From DATCTV01 sp964400685 (GTDB lineage Bacteria; Desulfobacterota; Desulfomonilia; UBA1062), in NCBI GenBank assembly GCA_964400685.1, contig CAYNVT010000008.1:1-62063 (forward strand): a DNA stretch of 62,063 nucleotides, in the 5' to 3' direction. A program made the position numbers and the translations under genes. Under the pieces are notes generated by a model. The model was not told the DNA's origin and did not search any database. It was given only the letters and a program-made list of their open reading frames with translations. Positions 1-7,658 of this stretch are shown here, piece after piece; position 1 is the stretch's first letter, and each line of letters starts with the position of its first letter.

Positions 1-42
1 TAAGAACAAAGCAGACCGAGGAGCGACGACGGCGAGGAATGA

Positions 43-63
43 GGCATACTTTTAGCGTATGCC
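43..63. repeat. Small hairpin upstream of the glutaredoxin gene
   Basis: GGCATAC at 43-49 and GTATGCC at 57-63 form a perfect 7-bp stem around a 7-nt loop. On both sides lie similar purine-rich words (CGAGGAGCGAC near 17-27 and CAAGGAAGCGAC near 76-87), so 1-90 may be a small intergenic repeat. No T-run follows, so it is not an obvious terminator. I see no gene in 1-132; the left edge may contain the end of a gene outside the window. Confidence 0.35.
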
Positions 64-132
64 GCAATGACGAGCCAAGGAAGCGACAAAGGTATGCAAA
101 GTTATGACGCCCTGTATAGAAGAGGGGGGATT

Positions 133-411
133 ATGGCTATAAACAAAGTCGAAGGGAAAGACAAAGGCCAGGTCATGCTTTACGCGCTCAGCACTTGCGG
201 GTGGTGCAAAAAGACCAAGGGCCTTCTGAACGAACTGGGAGTGGCATACTCCTACACCGATGTCGATACGCTTACAGGCGCCGAGAGGGAAAGCGTCATG
301 GACGAAGTCAGGAAATGGAACCCCGCCTGCTCGTTCCCTACCCTGGTCATCAACGGCAGCAGCTGCATAGTGGGTTTCGTTGAAGAAGAGATAAGGGATA
401 AACTGGAATGA
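133..411 (+). CDS. Glutaredoxin-like thiol-disulfide oxidoreductase
   Basis: A 92-residue single-domain glutaredoxin/thioredoxin-fold protein. The redox motif CGWC lies at residues 22-25, with the cis-proline loop SFPTLVING around 68-75 and a C-terminal GF-x-E-E-E segment typical of bacterial NrdH/glutaredoxin-like proteins. I chose ATG 133 because AGAGGGGGG lies just before it; an upstream in-frame ATG at 67 has no such signal and adds non-conserved residues. The stop overlaps the next ATG by 4 bp (ATGA), so the two genes are translationally coupled. The partner encodes an FTR-like protein, so this protein is the likely thiol substrate or relay of that reductase. That pairing is inferred from context. 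Confidence 0.9.
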   Translation: MAINKVEGKDKGQVMLYALSTCGWCKKTKGLLNELGVAYSYTDVDTLTGAERESVMDEVRKWNPACSFPTLVINGSSCIVGFVEEEIRDKLE

Positions 412-902
412 GCGACAACACAAAAGCCCAGGCCCTGCTTAACAGGCTGAAGGCCGATGCGAAATCAGGCGGCTACATCATCAATCCCGATGATGAATTC
501 ACGCTTTCACTGGCCGAAGGCCTTCTCACTAACGAAGAGCGCTACGGGTATCAGGCCTGCCCCTGCAGGCTCGCATCCGGCAGCATTGAAGATGACCGGG
601 ACATGATATGCCCCTGCGATTACAGGGATGCGGACCTGAGCGATTACGGGGCCTGCTACTGCGCGCTTTATATAACCGGAGAGGTTGCAGCGGGGACGAA
701 AAAGCTTTCCTCGATACCGGACAGGAGGCTTGCCGAAAAGGGAAAGATGAAAAAGCCGGGGGCGTCAGGAACCTTGAATAAAGAACTCTCCTATCCTGTC
801 TGGCGGTGCAAAGTATGCGGATACCTCTGCGCGAGAGACAATCCGCCCGGTGTCTGCCCGATATGCAAAGCTAAATTGGACCGCTTCGAGAGGTTTATCT
901 AG
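408..902 (+). CDS. Ferredoxin-thioredoxin reductase catalytic-chain-like protein with C-terminal rubredoxin domain
   Basis: 164 residues. Residues about 8-95 are an FTR catalytic (beta-chain) domain with three CxC pairs: CPC at 51-53, CPC at 68-70 and CYC at 83-85. In the plant/cyanobacterial enzyme these bind a 4Fe-4S cluster and supply the active disulfide. Here the last pair is CYC, where the classical enzyme has CHC with a histidine next to the cluster. Residues about 131-164 form a rubredoxin-like module with C134/C137 and C150/C153 (CKVCG and CPICK), which should bind one iron. The start overlaps the glutaredoxin stop. Likely role: passing one-electron reducing power, through the rubredoxin module or ferredoxin, to the neighbouring glutaredoxin. 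The family assignment is firm; the partner is inferred. Confidence 0.9.
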   Translation: MSDNTKAQALLNRLKADAKSGGYIINPDDEFTLSLAEGLLTNEERYGYQACPCRLASGSIEDDRDMICPCDYRDADLSDYGACYCALYITGEVAAGTKKLSSIPDRRLAEKGKMKKPGASGTLNKELSYPVWRCKVCGYLCARDNPPGVCPICKAKLDRFERFI

Positions 903-969
903 AAGACCAGGGGATAGATTTTTCTCGGGGTTGTCCAGTTGCCCTGTTGTACCATATGAGACATCTTTG

Positions 970-1758
970 TCAGACCAGCAATTCCCCTTTGATCACGGTT
1001 TTTGCGGTTCCTATTAGGAGCACCCGCTCCTGACCGAGCACTTCACAGTGAATAATCCCGGGCCGGGAAGATGCTTGATAGCCGATAACAACAGATTTGC
1101 CCAGTTTTCTTGCCCAATATGGCGCAAGATAACAATGGGCGGAACCGGTGACCGGATCTTCATTTACACCGACTGATGGTGCGAACACGCGGGAAACAAA
1201 ATCATATTGCGGATTCTTTGAACGCGCCGTGATAATAACTCGCTTCTCAAGGCGTTTCAATAATACGAAATCGGGAATCAATGCTCTTACATCCAGCTCA
1301 TCTTCAACTTCCAGCACATACCGGATATCATCACAGCCAATGAATATCGGTTTTACCTGCAACGCCTTCCGAATGAGCTCGTTCCAGCTTGCGGGCTGGA
1401 CAATTTTCTGGGGAAAATCCATGATGATCATTTTATTTTCGGACCTGATCGTGAGTATGCCGCTCTCTTTTGTGGCAAACTCTATCAGATGCTCCCCCGG
1501 TTCATAATGCTGTCCCCATAAGATGTGGGCGGTCGCCATTGTGGCGTGTCCGCATAAAGGAACTTCTACCTTAGGGGTAAACCACCTAAGATAATAATGA
1601 TCCCCCTGTTTCAGAGCAAAGGCAGTTTCAGAATGATTCACCTCTTTTGCGATCTTCAGCATCAACTCATCATCGATAGGTTGATCAAGAATGCATACTC
1701 CTGCAGGATTTCCAGTAAATGGGCTGTTCGTAAATGCATCAACAATATAGATTTTCAA
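970..1758 (-). CDS. PhzF family isomerase/epimerase
   Basis: 262 residues with the two-lobed PhzF/diaminopimelate-epimerase-like fold. The N-terminus reads VDAFT-x3-FTGNPAGV, followed by NHSETAF containing E44, the position of the PhzF catalytic acid. The second lobe has EDPVTGSAHC near the C-terminus. The start is TTG at 1758, preceded by AAGGAG nine bases upstream; no ATG fits as well. No phenazine genes are nearby, so it is a generic PhzF-like isomerase of unknown substrate. It stands alone, converging on the FTR gene (stops 68 bp apart). Confidence 0.9.
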   Translation of the reverse strand: MKIYIVDAFTNSPFTGNPAGVCILDQPIDDELMLKIAKEVNHSETAFALKQGDHYYLRWFTPKVEVPLCGHATMATAHILWGQHYEPGEHLIEFATKESGILTIRSENKMIIMDFPQKIVQPASWNELIRKALQVKPIFIGCDDIRYVLEVEDELDVRALIPDFVLLKRLEKRVIITARSKNPQYDFVSRVFAPSVGVNEDPVTGSAHCYLAPYWARKLGKSVVIGYQASSRPGIIHCEVLGQERVLLIGTAKTVIKGELLV

Positions 1759-1903
1759 ATACTACTTCTCCTTAAACTATTAATGGACAGGAATTACGCC
1801 TAATTAAACACTCAACCAGAGCGTAGGTTCATTTGTCTGCATACCGAAAAGCTCATCCGGAGCATCCAAACGGACTGATATCGGGCAGAGCGGCTGGCTG
1901 GAA

Positions 1904-2125
1904 TTAAGATTCAAATTCACTCTTTGAAATACCAGATTGACGAATTATGGATTGCAGTGTCCCGATTCTCAGTTCCGAATGATTGGGAACTGGTACAGTG
2001 ATCGTTGTTTCAGGAAGTTGCTTTTGCATGACAATGTGGCTGCCCCGTTGTCGTACTTCCACAAATCCATGCCGGGAAAGGAGATCGCATACTTGCTTCC
2101 CGGAAAAAAGACGAAGTTTACCCAA
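1904..2125 (-). CDS. hicA: HicA-type mRNA interferase toxin
   Basis: About 73 residues with the HicA double-stranded-RNA-binding fold. It begins GKLRLFSGKQVCDLLSRHGF and carries the RQRGSH motif, whose histidine is the catalytic residue of this family; such toxins cleave mRNA during translation. No ATG is available. TTG at 2125 has GAGG six bases upstream and yields the family-typical M-G-K-L start; a TTG at 2137 is the alternative. The reading frame overlaps the end of the antitoxin gene, so translation is coupled. The order here is antitoxin first. Confidence 0.88.
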   Translation of the reverse strand: MGKLRLFSGKQVCDLLSRHGFVEVRQRGSHIVMQKQLPETTITVPVPNHSELRIGTLQSIIRQSGISKSEFES

Positions 2126-2339
2126 CGGCAACCTCAACCTGTGTTACATATATCTCCTCATGCAGTCTTGTTTGAATTTCCGCCGGTGAGGCTGTTTCAA
2201 AAAAAAGTTCTAGCGCTTCCCGAAGATTTATGCGTGCTTCCTCAATGGTATCACCTTGACTGGCAATATCGAGTTCCGGACAAAGCGAAACATAACCTTT
2301 ACCCTCACGTTCAATAATTGCTGTTAGTTGTTTTTGCAT
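2118..2339 (-). CDS. hicB: HicB-type antitoxin
   Basis: 73 residues with the HicB partial RNase-H-like fold: an N-terminal strand pattern TAIIEREGKGYVSLCPEL, then D-T-I-E-E-A-x3-L-R-E-A-L-E-L-F-F. There is no clear C-terminal DNA-binding domain, so it is a short HicB. It should bind and neutralise the adjacent HicA. ATG 2339 has AGGGGA as ribosome binding site. The stop overlaps the hicA start region. Confidence 0.9.
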   Translation of the reverse strand: MQKQLTAIIEREGKGYVSLCPELDIASQGDTIEEARINLREALELFFETASPAEIQTRLHEEIYVTQVEVAVG

Positions 2340-2669
2340 AGTGTTCCCCTATATAATTCAGGTTTTATTCATCTGTTTTAAGCATTAAGGCCTGCATTGC
2401 ACGTGTAAAACATGTGTCTTTTGTTGCACCAGCGGTTTTTGTACCCGCTGGAGATGATGCTGAAATTTTCCCGGCTGGTCTCCAGACTTCATTCAGATAA
2501 ATATTTACCATATTTTCAAGTTTCTTAAAAGTATTGTTATTGTGGCTGTTTTCTTAGCCAATAGAGATAATAATCTTGTAATTCTGCTCAAAGAAAAACG
2601 TTCAAAGCGCCATAAGCCCTTTTAACAGGCATTCGGACTTACAGGCTGATGTCCTTCAGGCAAGCCAAA
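2340..2669. other. 330-bp intergenic region between hicB and the membrane-anchored protein gene
   Basis: No recognisable gene apart from a possible 48-codon minus-strand frame (2365-2511), described separately. A 7-bp stem, CCAGCGG with CCGCTGG, lies inside that frame near 2429-2451. The stretch must contain the hicBA promoter, but I could not pick a convincing -35/-10 pair. Confidence 0.5.
2365..2511 (-). CDS. Possible small protein upstream of hicB (48 residues)
   Basis: An uninterrupted 48-codon frame from ATG 2511 to TAA 2365, same strand as hicBA and ending 25 bp before hicB. It starts MVNIYLNEVWRPAGK and ends MQALMLKTDE; one Cys, no membrane segment. I recognise no family. The ribosome binding site is weak (AAGAAA). 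It could be a third member of the toxin-antitoxin operon, the tail of a decayed gene, or chance. Confidence 0.25.
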   Translation of the reverse strand: MVNIYLNEVWRPAGKISASSPAGTKTAGATKDTCFTRAMQALMLKTDE

Positions 2670-3674
2670 TCAGTCCGGCTTTATTTCTTTTAAGTTCTTG
2701 TCTTCGACAAGGTCCTGCAGAATCTCCTGCAGATAAGGTCTGTCACGGTGGCCTGTATATTTAGCCGGGAACTTGATGAGCCGCACCTCTGCATACTTCG
2801 ATATGCCGCCGTCCTTCATGTCCTGATAGTCCTTGAGCAGACGCCTGTCCAGCTTGCTCCTGAATTTTTCAAGGTCCAGGACATTGAAAAATTTGGTCAG
2901 GACAAGCGCTATTCTCATGTCTTTATCGAGCACGCTGTTGTCGATATACGGCAGGTCATAAAAGGTTATATAGAAGCTGGGCGCCTTGAATCCCTGATCT
3001 GCGGCCTTGCTTTTTTTATAGTCGAGCGTCAGGTCAATGACCCCGTCATGCATGACTTCGGGTTTGATCTCGACAGGGAAGTCGTCCGCTATGCCGTCAG
3101 GGGTATCATCCGGAATCACCTGTATGGTACCGTCATCCATCTGCATTATGACAACGCGCCTTACCTCGCTCCCGTTAAGAGATGCGAGGGCGTTCAATTG
3201 CTTGATGGAAAGATTCTTTCCGATACGCCTCAGGTCGTTTCTCATGAGAAACATCTCACCTCTGAGCTCGGCTGGATATTTGTCGTCATAAACCTCTTTC
3301 GTCATCTCGTTATCGAGGTCTTCAAACAGAGGCTTGATGTCTATCGTATCGAAGTTACGGCTGAGAAGGTCGAGGAACATGACCTGCTGTTTTACAGCGC
3401 GGATATTGGTGGGCTCACCCTTGAGGCCGCCTTCTTTCTGGAACATTGCGTTAAAGAGCATGCCGAACATGGTGGCCCTGATATTGTTGTCAGAGCTTTC
3501 GCGCTCGGCCATGATCTTCGTATATACCTCGCGCATTTCGGAGGCCTTTGCTATCTGCGCCTGCTGATGGTTGTACATGGTGCCGACAATGGCTACGGTC
3601 GCCGCAATGATAGCAGGGCCGAGAGCCTGCATTATGTCCCAGAAATCTTTTTTCTGCTTTACATTATCGGACAT
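2670..3674 (-). CDS. Membrane-anchored protein of unknown function
   Basis: 334 residues. A single hydrophobic segment near residues 17-35 (ALGPAIIAATVAIVGTMY) follows a charged N-terminus, then a helical stretch rich in Glu, Lys and Gln, then a mixed charged domain with no motif I recognise. There is no signal-peptidase site, so it is probably anchored in the inner membrane. ATG 3674 has GAGG seven bases upstream. The next gene upstream on the same strand (stop at 3738) encodes a small exported protein, and the 63-bp gap allows a shared transcript. Function unknown. Confidence 0.75.
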   Translation of the reverse strand: MSDNVKQKKDFWDIMQALGPAIIAATVAIVGTMYNHQQAQIAKASEMREVYTKIMAERESSDNNIRATMFGMLFNAMFQKEGGLKGEPTNIRAVKQQVMFLDLLSRNFDTIDIKPLFEDLDNEMTKEVYDDKYPAELRGEMFLMRNDLRRIGKNLSIKQLNALASLNGSEVRRVVIMQMDDGTIQVIPDDTPDGIADDFPVEIKPEVMHDGVIDLTLDYKKSKAADQGFKAPSFYITFYDLPYIDNSVLDKDMRIALVLTKFFNVLDLEKFRSKLDRRLLKDYQDMKDGGISKYAEVRLIKFPAKYTGHRDRPYLQEILQDLVEDKNLKEIKPD

Positions 3675-3737
3675 GACTAAACCTCACATCAGATTGCGTG
3701 GTAACATGAAAGTGGCTTGGCGCGTATTATCCACGCC

Positions 3738-4037
3738 CTATTTATCGAGCTGGAAGTCTCTGCGCGTATCGCCCGGGGCCACCTGAACCTTGAATTCCTT
3801 TGTGCCGATAATCATAATATAGCTGCCGAATTTGATGTCCTTGAATGCATAGTTTCCTTTGCTGTCCGACTTTACGCTTGCAGCCACCTTGCCGTCTTTG
3901 GTATCTTTGAGGTCCATCTTGATCTCGACGGGTTTGCCGCTCTTATCCGTAACGATGCCGTAAAGGTCTGCCGCCAGCAGAGTGGTGCTGAACATGATTC
4001 CGAACATTGCGACAATGGCGATTGTGAGCTTTTTCAT
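3738..4037 (-). CDS. Small exported protein with carboxypeptidase-regulatory-like (Ig-like) domain
   Basis: 99 residues. Residues 1-22 are a typical Sec signal peptide ending in LLAADLYG. The rest (G-x-V-T-D-K-S-G-K-P-V...G-N-Y-A-F-K-D-I-K-F-G-S-Y) fits the CarboxypepD_reg/transthyretin-like beta-sandwich seen in exported and TonB-associated proteins. ATG 4037 has TGGAGGAA just upstream. It is probably periplasmic and may be co-transcribed with the membrane-anchored protein downstream. Confidence 0.8.
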   Translation of the reverse strand: MKKLTIAIVAMFGIMFSTTLLAADLYGIVTDKSGKPVEIKMDLKDTKDGKVAASVKSDSKGNYAFKDIKFGSYIMIIGTKEFKVQVAPGDTRRDFQLDK

Positions 4038-4161
4038 TTATTCCTCCAGAAACAGAATTGTTTTGCCTTAAAAAGGCAACCGGTAATCTTAAATTCATAT
4101 TACACAATTTCACTCTCATGCACAATCCCTGCTTGAACCATATGCTTTTCTCAAAAGAGGA

Positions 4162-5163
4162 TCAGGGCTTTATACCACCCATATCCGCAAGCATTTTCAG
4201 CAGAGCGGGAGTTGCTTCATAATCAGGAAGCTCTTCCCTGAATTCCCCGGGTTCGCTTTCAAGCATCCTTCTGAAAAACCTGAAAATAAAATTCGTGCTG
4301 ATCGCCAGACCTGCTTCATCGACCTTGTCACAGGTGTCTACGGGCTTGTTGTAATAGATGTCATAAGCCCAGGGCCAGCATAGGGTAAGTTCATCATCGA
4401 TCCAGAATCTTGCATCGGTTCTGAGTCCAAGGGATAAGAGCGAGGCTGTTTTTGCAGGTATGAAATAGAAATGTATAGCTTGCCTGCCTGCTTCCGCTTT
4501 AGCTTCAGTGAAAGACCTCAGAGTTGCCCTGCTTGGTGAGACGACAAACAATACAAACGGACGCTCGGGGCTGGATGCATTGCTCTGCACCATATCAAGG
4601 TTCAATATCATGAGAGTATCAAGAAGCTCGCCCGAATTAATGCTTTTCCAATGATAATAAGATGAGCCCAGATAACCTGATTCCTCTCCATTAAACGCAA
4701 CGAACTTGATCGTATATGGGGAGGGGTTGGCTGAAAAATAACGGGCAAACTCGAGCAGAACAGCTATTCCAGTTGCATTGTCCACTGCACCGGGGACACC
4801 TTTCTTCGTGTCAAAATGGGCGCAGACGATAACGATCAGGCCGGGATATGCAGTGCCCGGACATATGCCTGCGACGTTTCTATAAAGGTTCCCGTAGCCG
4901 TCGGGAAAGTACTCGAAATGAACGTTATTAAGACCATATTCGATCAGCCGGTCTCTTATATAGAGAGAAGCAATGTTATTGCCCGGCTCCTCGATATTTC
5001 GCGAGCCTATTTCAACTGAGAGCTTAGTCACATGAAAATAAAGTTCCGCCGGATTAAACGGGCTTGAAGCAGAACCGCAGCCTCTGACCGAGCCAAGGCT
5101 TAAAAGAGCTGCCAGAGAAATTAATAAAACAAGACCATTCCTGCCGAGTAGTTTAACCTTCAT
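4162..5163 (-). CDS. M28-family-like metallopeptidase lipoprotein, one metal ligand apparently changed
   Basis: 333 residues from ATG 5163, which has GGGGGTGG upstream; a start seven codons earlier lacks this. Signal peptide with a possible lipobox (SVRGC at 29). Zinc ligands expected for M28 are visible: H116-x-D118, D128 in AVDNATG, E160-E161 in FNGEES, and D190 in LNLDMVQ. Near the C-terminus, where M28 enzymes usually have Y-H-x-P-x-D-T supplying the last histidine, this protein reads YYNKPVDT. So the last zinc ligand seems to be Asn, unless another residue takes over. Probable exported aminopeptidase-like protein; activity uncertain. Confidence 0.82.
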   Translation of the reverse strand: MKVKLLGRNGLVLLISLAALLSLGSVRGCGSASSPFNPAELYFHVTKLSVEIGSRNIEEPGNNIASLYIRDRLIEYGLNNVHFEYFPDGYGNLYRNVAGICPGTAYPGLIVIVCAHFDTKKGVPGAVDNATGIAVLLEFARYFSANPSPYTIKFVAFNGEESGYLGSSYYHWKSINSGELLDTLMILNLDMVQSNASSPERPFVLFVVSPSRATLRSFTEAKAEAGRQAIHFYFIPAKTASLLSLGLRTDARFWIDDELTLCWPWAYDIYYNKPVDTCDKVDEAGLAISTNFIFRFFRRMLESEPGEFREELPDYEATPALLKMLADMGGIKP

Positions 5164-5216
5164 AAGCCACCCCCTGCAGTTCAAAATAGAAAAAGCAACT
5201 CAATACGAATCGGTAT

Positions 5217-6212
5217 CTAATTTCCTTTAAACCTGAATACCCGGTACACAAATATCTGGCTCGCAACAACGAGAGGTACAAGCACTGCGGCCACGGCAGT
5301 CATTATTATGAGCGTGTGCCGGCCCGAAGCGGAGTTGTAAATACTGAGGCTGGCAGCCTTATCAATTGAAGACGGCAGAAGGTCAGGATAAAGGCCTGCC
5401 AGAGCGCTCGTTAACAAAAGCATGATTGTTGCAATTGAGAAGATAAACGATATGCCGGGCCTTCCCTTAATAAAGAATATGCGGAGGCAAACAAAGCAGG
5501 CGAGCATGACTGATGGAATGATGAAAAGAACCGGATTTGCCATGTAATTATGATGCATAGATGTGAACACCGGGGTCTCGACAATGAATACCGCCAAAAG
5601 GACAAGCGAAATAAACCACGTCATAACTACCGTCTTTTCGGCCCTCTTTTTAAGGTCTCCTTCAGAATACATGCTTATCCAGATGCTCCCGTGCAGGATG
5701 CAGATGAGAACCATTACGGTTCCAGTCAGAACGGAATAGGGATTAATAAAAGATAAAAGGCTGCCGCTAAACCCTGCCGCATCAAAGGCAAGCCCCTGAA
5801 AGACGTTGCCGAATATGAGCCCGAAAACTAAAGGTGCAGTTATGCTTCCGATAAAAAATATCATGCCCCATGCCTTGAGCCATAAGGCGCTGTTTCCTTC
5901 ATAAATAAATTCAAGAGATACACCCCTTAGTATGAGCGAAAAAAGAAGGATAGCAAAAGGGATGTAAATAAAGCTGAAAAGGCCTGCATAAACCGGTGGA
6001 AATGCAGCGAATGTGGCGCCGCCAGCAGCAACAAGCCACACTTCGTTTCCATCCCACAAAGGGGCGATTGAACTTATTACCGCAGACCTCTCCTTATCGT
6101 TCCTGCCTATGAACGGATACAGTATTCCTGCACCCAGATCGAACCCGTCGGTTGCAAGCCACAGCGCCCAGAGTATGCCCCAGACAAAGAACCAGAGGGA
6201 TTCAAGGCTCAT
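5217..6212 (-). CDS. cydB: Cytochrome bd ubiquinol oxidase subunit II
   Basis: 331 residues and about eight transmembrane helices. It starts with LWFFVWGILWALWLATDGFDLG, the hallmark CydB N-terminus, followed by the WDGNEVWLVAAGGA motif. It pairs with CydA to form the membrane quinol oxidase that reduces O2 to water with very high affinity. ATG 6212 overlaps the cydA stop (ATGA). No cydX-sized frame or cydDC transporter genes follow. Confidence 0.97.
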   Translation of the reverse strand: MSLESLWFFVWGILWALWLATDGFDLGAGILYPFIGRNDKERSAVISSIAPLWDGNEVWLVAAGGATFAAFPPVYAGLFSFIYIPFAILLFSLILRGVSLEFIYEGNSALWLKAWGMIFFIGSITAPLVFGLIFGNVFQGLAFDAAGFSGSLLSFINPYSVLTGTVMVLICILHGSIWISMYSEGDLKKRAEKTVVMTWFISLVLLAVFIVETPVFTSMHHNYMANPVLFIIPSVMLACFVCLRIFFIKGRPGISFIFSIATIMLLLTSALAGLYPDLLPSSIDKAASLSIYNSASGRHTLIIMTAVAAVLVPLVVASQIFVYRVFRFKGN

Positions 6213-7543
6213 GATGCCGCCCCCTTTACCGAGTGAATCTCGGGCCCTTTGCGTGCGGTCTTTGCAAGAAGGTATATGTCAAGTGCTGCAAGAAGTCCGT
6301 AAATCAAAATGAAACTAATGATGGTAAACATAATCTGTCCGGGGCCTACCGACGGCGAAGCAGCATCGGCCGTGCGCATAATGCGGTAGACAATCCAGGG
6401 CTGCCTGCCCATTTCGGCGACAATCCATCCGAGTTCGGCCGCAAGGTAAGGTAGCGGTATCACAAACGGGAGCAGCTTCAGAAACCAGGACCATTTGCCG
6501 GCCCTTCCGGTGAATGCAATAAAAACGGACACGGCGCTTAAGAGCATGAACAGCATGCCGAGCCCGACCATCAGTCTGAACCCCGCGAAAACGGGCAGCA
6601 CCGGTGGCCTGTCTTCTTTCGGCCATTCATTAAGGCCTTTGACCTCGGCATTGAAATCTTTGAACGCTAAAAAGCTTGTCATGCCAGGGATCCCGAAGAG
6701 TTCGATTGAGTTCCTGGAATTTTCTTCATCAGGAAGGACAATCAGATAAAACGGGACGTTCCTGGCCGTCTCCCAGTGAGACTCCATGGCAGCCAGTTTT
6801 TCGGGCTGAACTTCAGCTATATCTCCGCCCGCCATGTCGCCCATTAAAAAGACCAGGAGTGAGCTGACAAGCCCGAACACGGCTGCGATTTTGAATGATG
6901 ATAGGAAAACCTCAGTCTCATTTTTCCGGAGAAGATGCCAGGCGGATATGCCCAGGACAAAAAACGAAGCGGTGACAAACCCTGCAATCACCGTGTGCAG
7001 AAACTTGAACCAGCCGTATGAGTTTGCCATGAACGCCGCAAAATCGGTCATTACCGCGCGGCCGTTTTGTATTTCGTAGCCTACCGGGTGCTGCATCCAG
7101 CCGTTCGCCAGTAATATCCAGAGCGCGGAAAGGTTGACGGCAAAGGCAACGATCCAGATCGAGGCGACATGCATTTTCTTTGATATCCTGCCCCGGCCGA
7201 ATATCCACAGCCCAATAAATACGCTCTCGAGGAAGAATGCAGCGAATGCCTCGATTGCAAGCGGGGCGCCGAATATGTCGCCAACGTATGACGAATACCT
7301 TGCCCAGTTCATGCCGAACTGAAATTCCATTGTAAGCCCTGTAACAACCCCGAGCGCAAAATTGATGATGAAGAGCTTGCCCCAGAATTTCGCCATGCGT
7401 TCGTACATTTTGTTACCGGTTCTCAGATGCCTCGTTTCCATAAAAGCGACAATAGGTGCCAATCCGAGGGTAAGCGGGACAAACAGGAAATGAAATATCG
7501 CCGTCATTGCAAACTGAAATCTGGCAAGGGAGGTTATGTCCAT
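6209..7543 (-). CDS. cydA: Cytochrome bd ubiquinol oxidase subunit I
   Basis: 444 residues and nine or so transmembrane helices. The N-terminus (LARFQFAMTAIFHFLFVPLTLGL) carries the high-spin heme-b ligand His18. The Q-loop region ends in GWIVAEMGRQPW. The protein is shorter than E. coli CydA (about 520), mainly in the quinol loop, so it is a short-Q-loop type. The ATG at 7543 fits homologue starts, but no ribosome binding site precedes it: TATAAT lies only two bases upstream. Divergent from the DUF4143 ATPase gene. In an otherwise anaerobic gene set, this oxidase probably scavenges oxygen. Confidence 0.97.
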   Translation of the reverse strand: MDITSLARFQFAMTAIFHFLFVPLTLGLAPIVAFMETRHLRTGNKMYERMAKFWGKLFIINFALGVVTGLTMEFQFGMNWARYSSYVGDIFGAPLAIEAFAAFFLESVFIGLWIFGRGRISKKMHVASIWIVAFAVNLSALWILLANGWMQHPVGYEIQNGRAVMTDFAAFMANSYGWFKFLHTVIAGFVTASFFVLGISAWHLLRKNETEVFLSSFKIAAVFGLVSSLLVFLMGDMAGGDIAEVQPEKLAAMESHWETARNVPFYLIVLPDEENSRNSIELFGIPGMTSFLAFKDFNAEVKGLNEWPKEDRPPVLPVFAGFRLMVGLGMLFMLLSAVSVFIAFTGRAGKWSWFLKLLPFVIPLPYLAAELGWIVAEMGRQPWIVYRIMRTADAASPSVGPGQIMFTIISFILIYGLLAALDIYLLAKTARKGPEIHSVKGAAS

Positions 7544-7591
7544 GAATTATATTGTAATGATTTTTAAACGATATTCCAGAATAAAATGGCA

Positions 7592-7655
7592 TTGACTAAA
7601 ACGCAGCCAATTGCAGAATAGTCTTGACTAAAATGCAATTGGCTGCAATATAGTC
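7592..7655 (+). promoter_or_regulatory. Double 32-bp promoter repeat forming an extended palindrome, before the DUF4143 ATPase
   Basis: Two head-to-tail 32-bp units (7592-7623 and 7624-7655). Each has TTGACTAAAAYGCA at its left and ATAGTC at its right. The central six bases are inverted between units (GCCAAT versus ATTGGC), so the pair also forms a palindrome centred at 7624.5: GACTA at 7594-7598 with TAGTC at 7651-7655, GCAGCCAATTGCA at 7603-7615 with its complement at 7634-7646, and TAGTC-TT-GACTA in the middle. In each unit TTGACT and an ATAGT hexamer resemble -35 and -10 boxes about 19 bp apart. The second TATAGT ends four bases before the ATG. Confidence 0.7.
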
Positions 7656-7658
7656 GTA

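Noticed and set aside
2748..3680. A 310-codon plus-strand frame opposite the membrane-anchored protein
   Set aside because: It is antisense to a gene with a good ribosome site and a believable hydrophobic anchor. Its translation is Val/His/Leu-rich with no domain pattern, as expected of a shadow.
2670..7543. A defence island built around HicBA, the membrane-anchored protein and the DUF4143 ATPase
   Set aside because: Metabolic genes (M28 peptidase, cydAB) lie between them, and none of the others shows a nuclease or known defence domain beyond the common DUF4143 ATPase.
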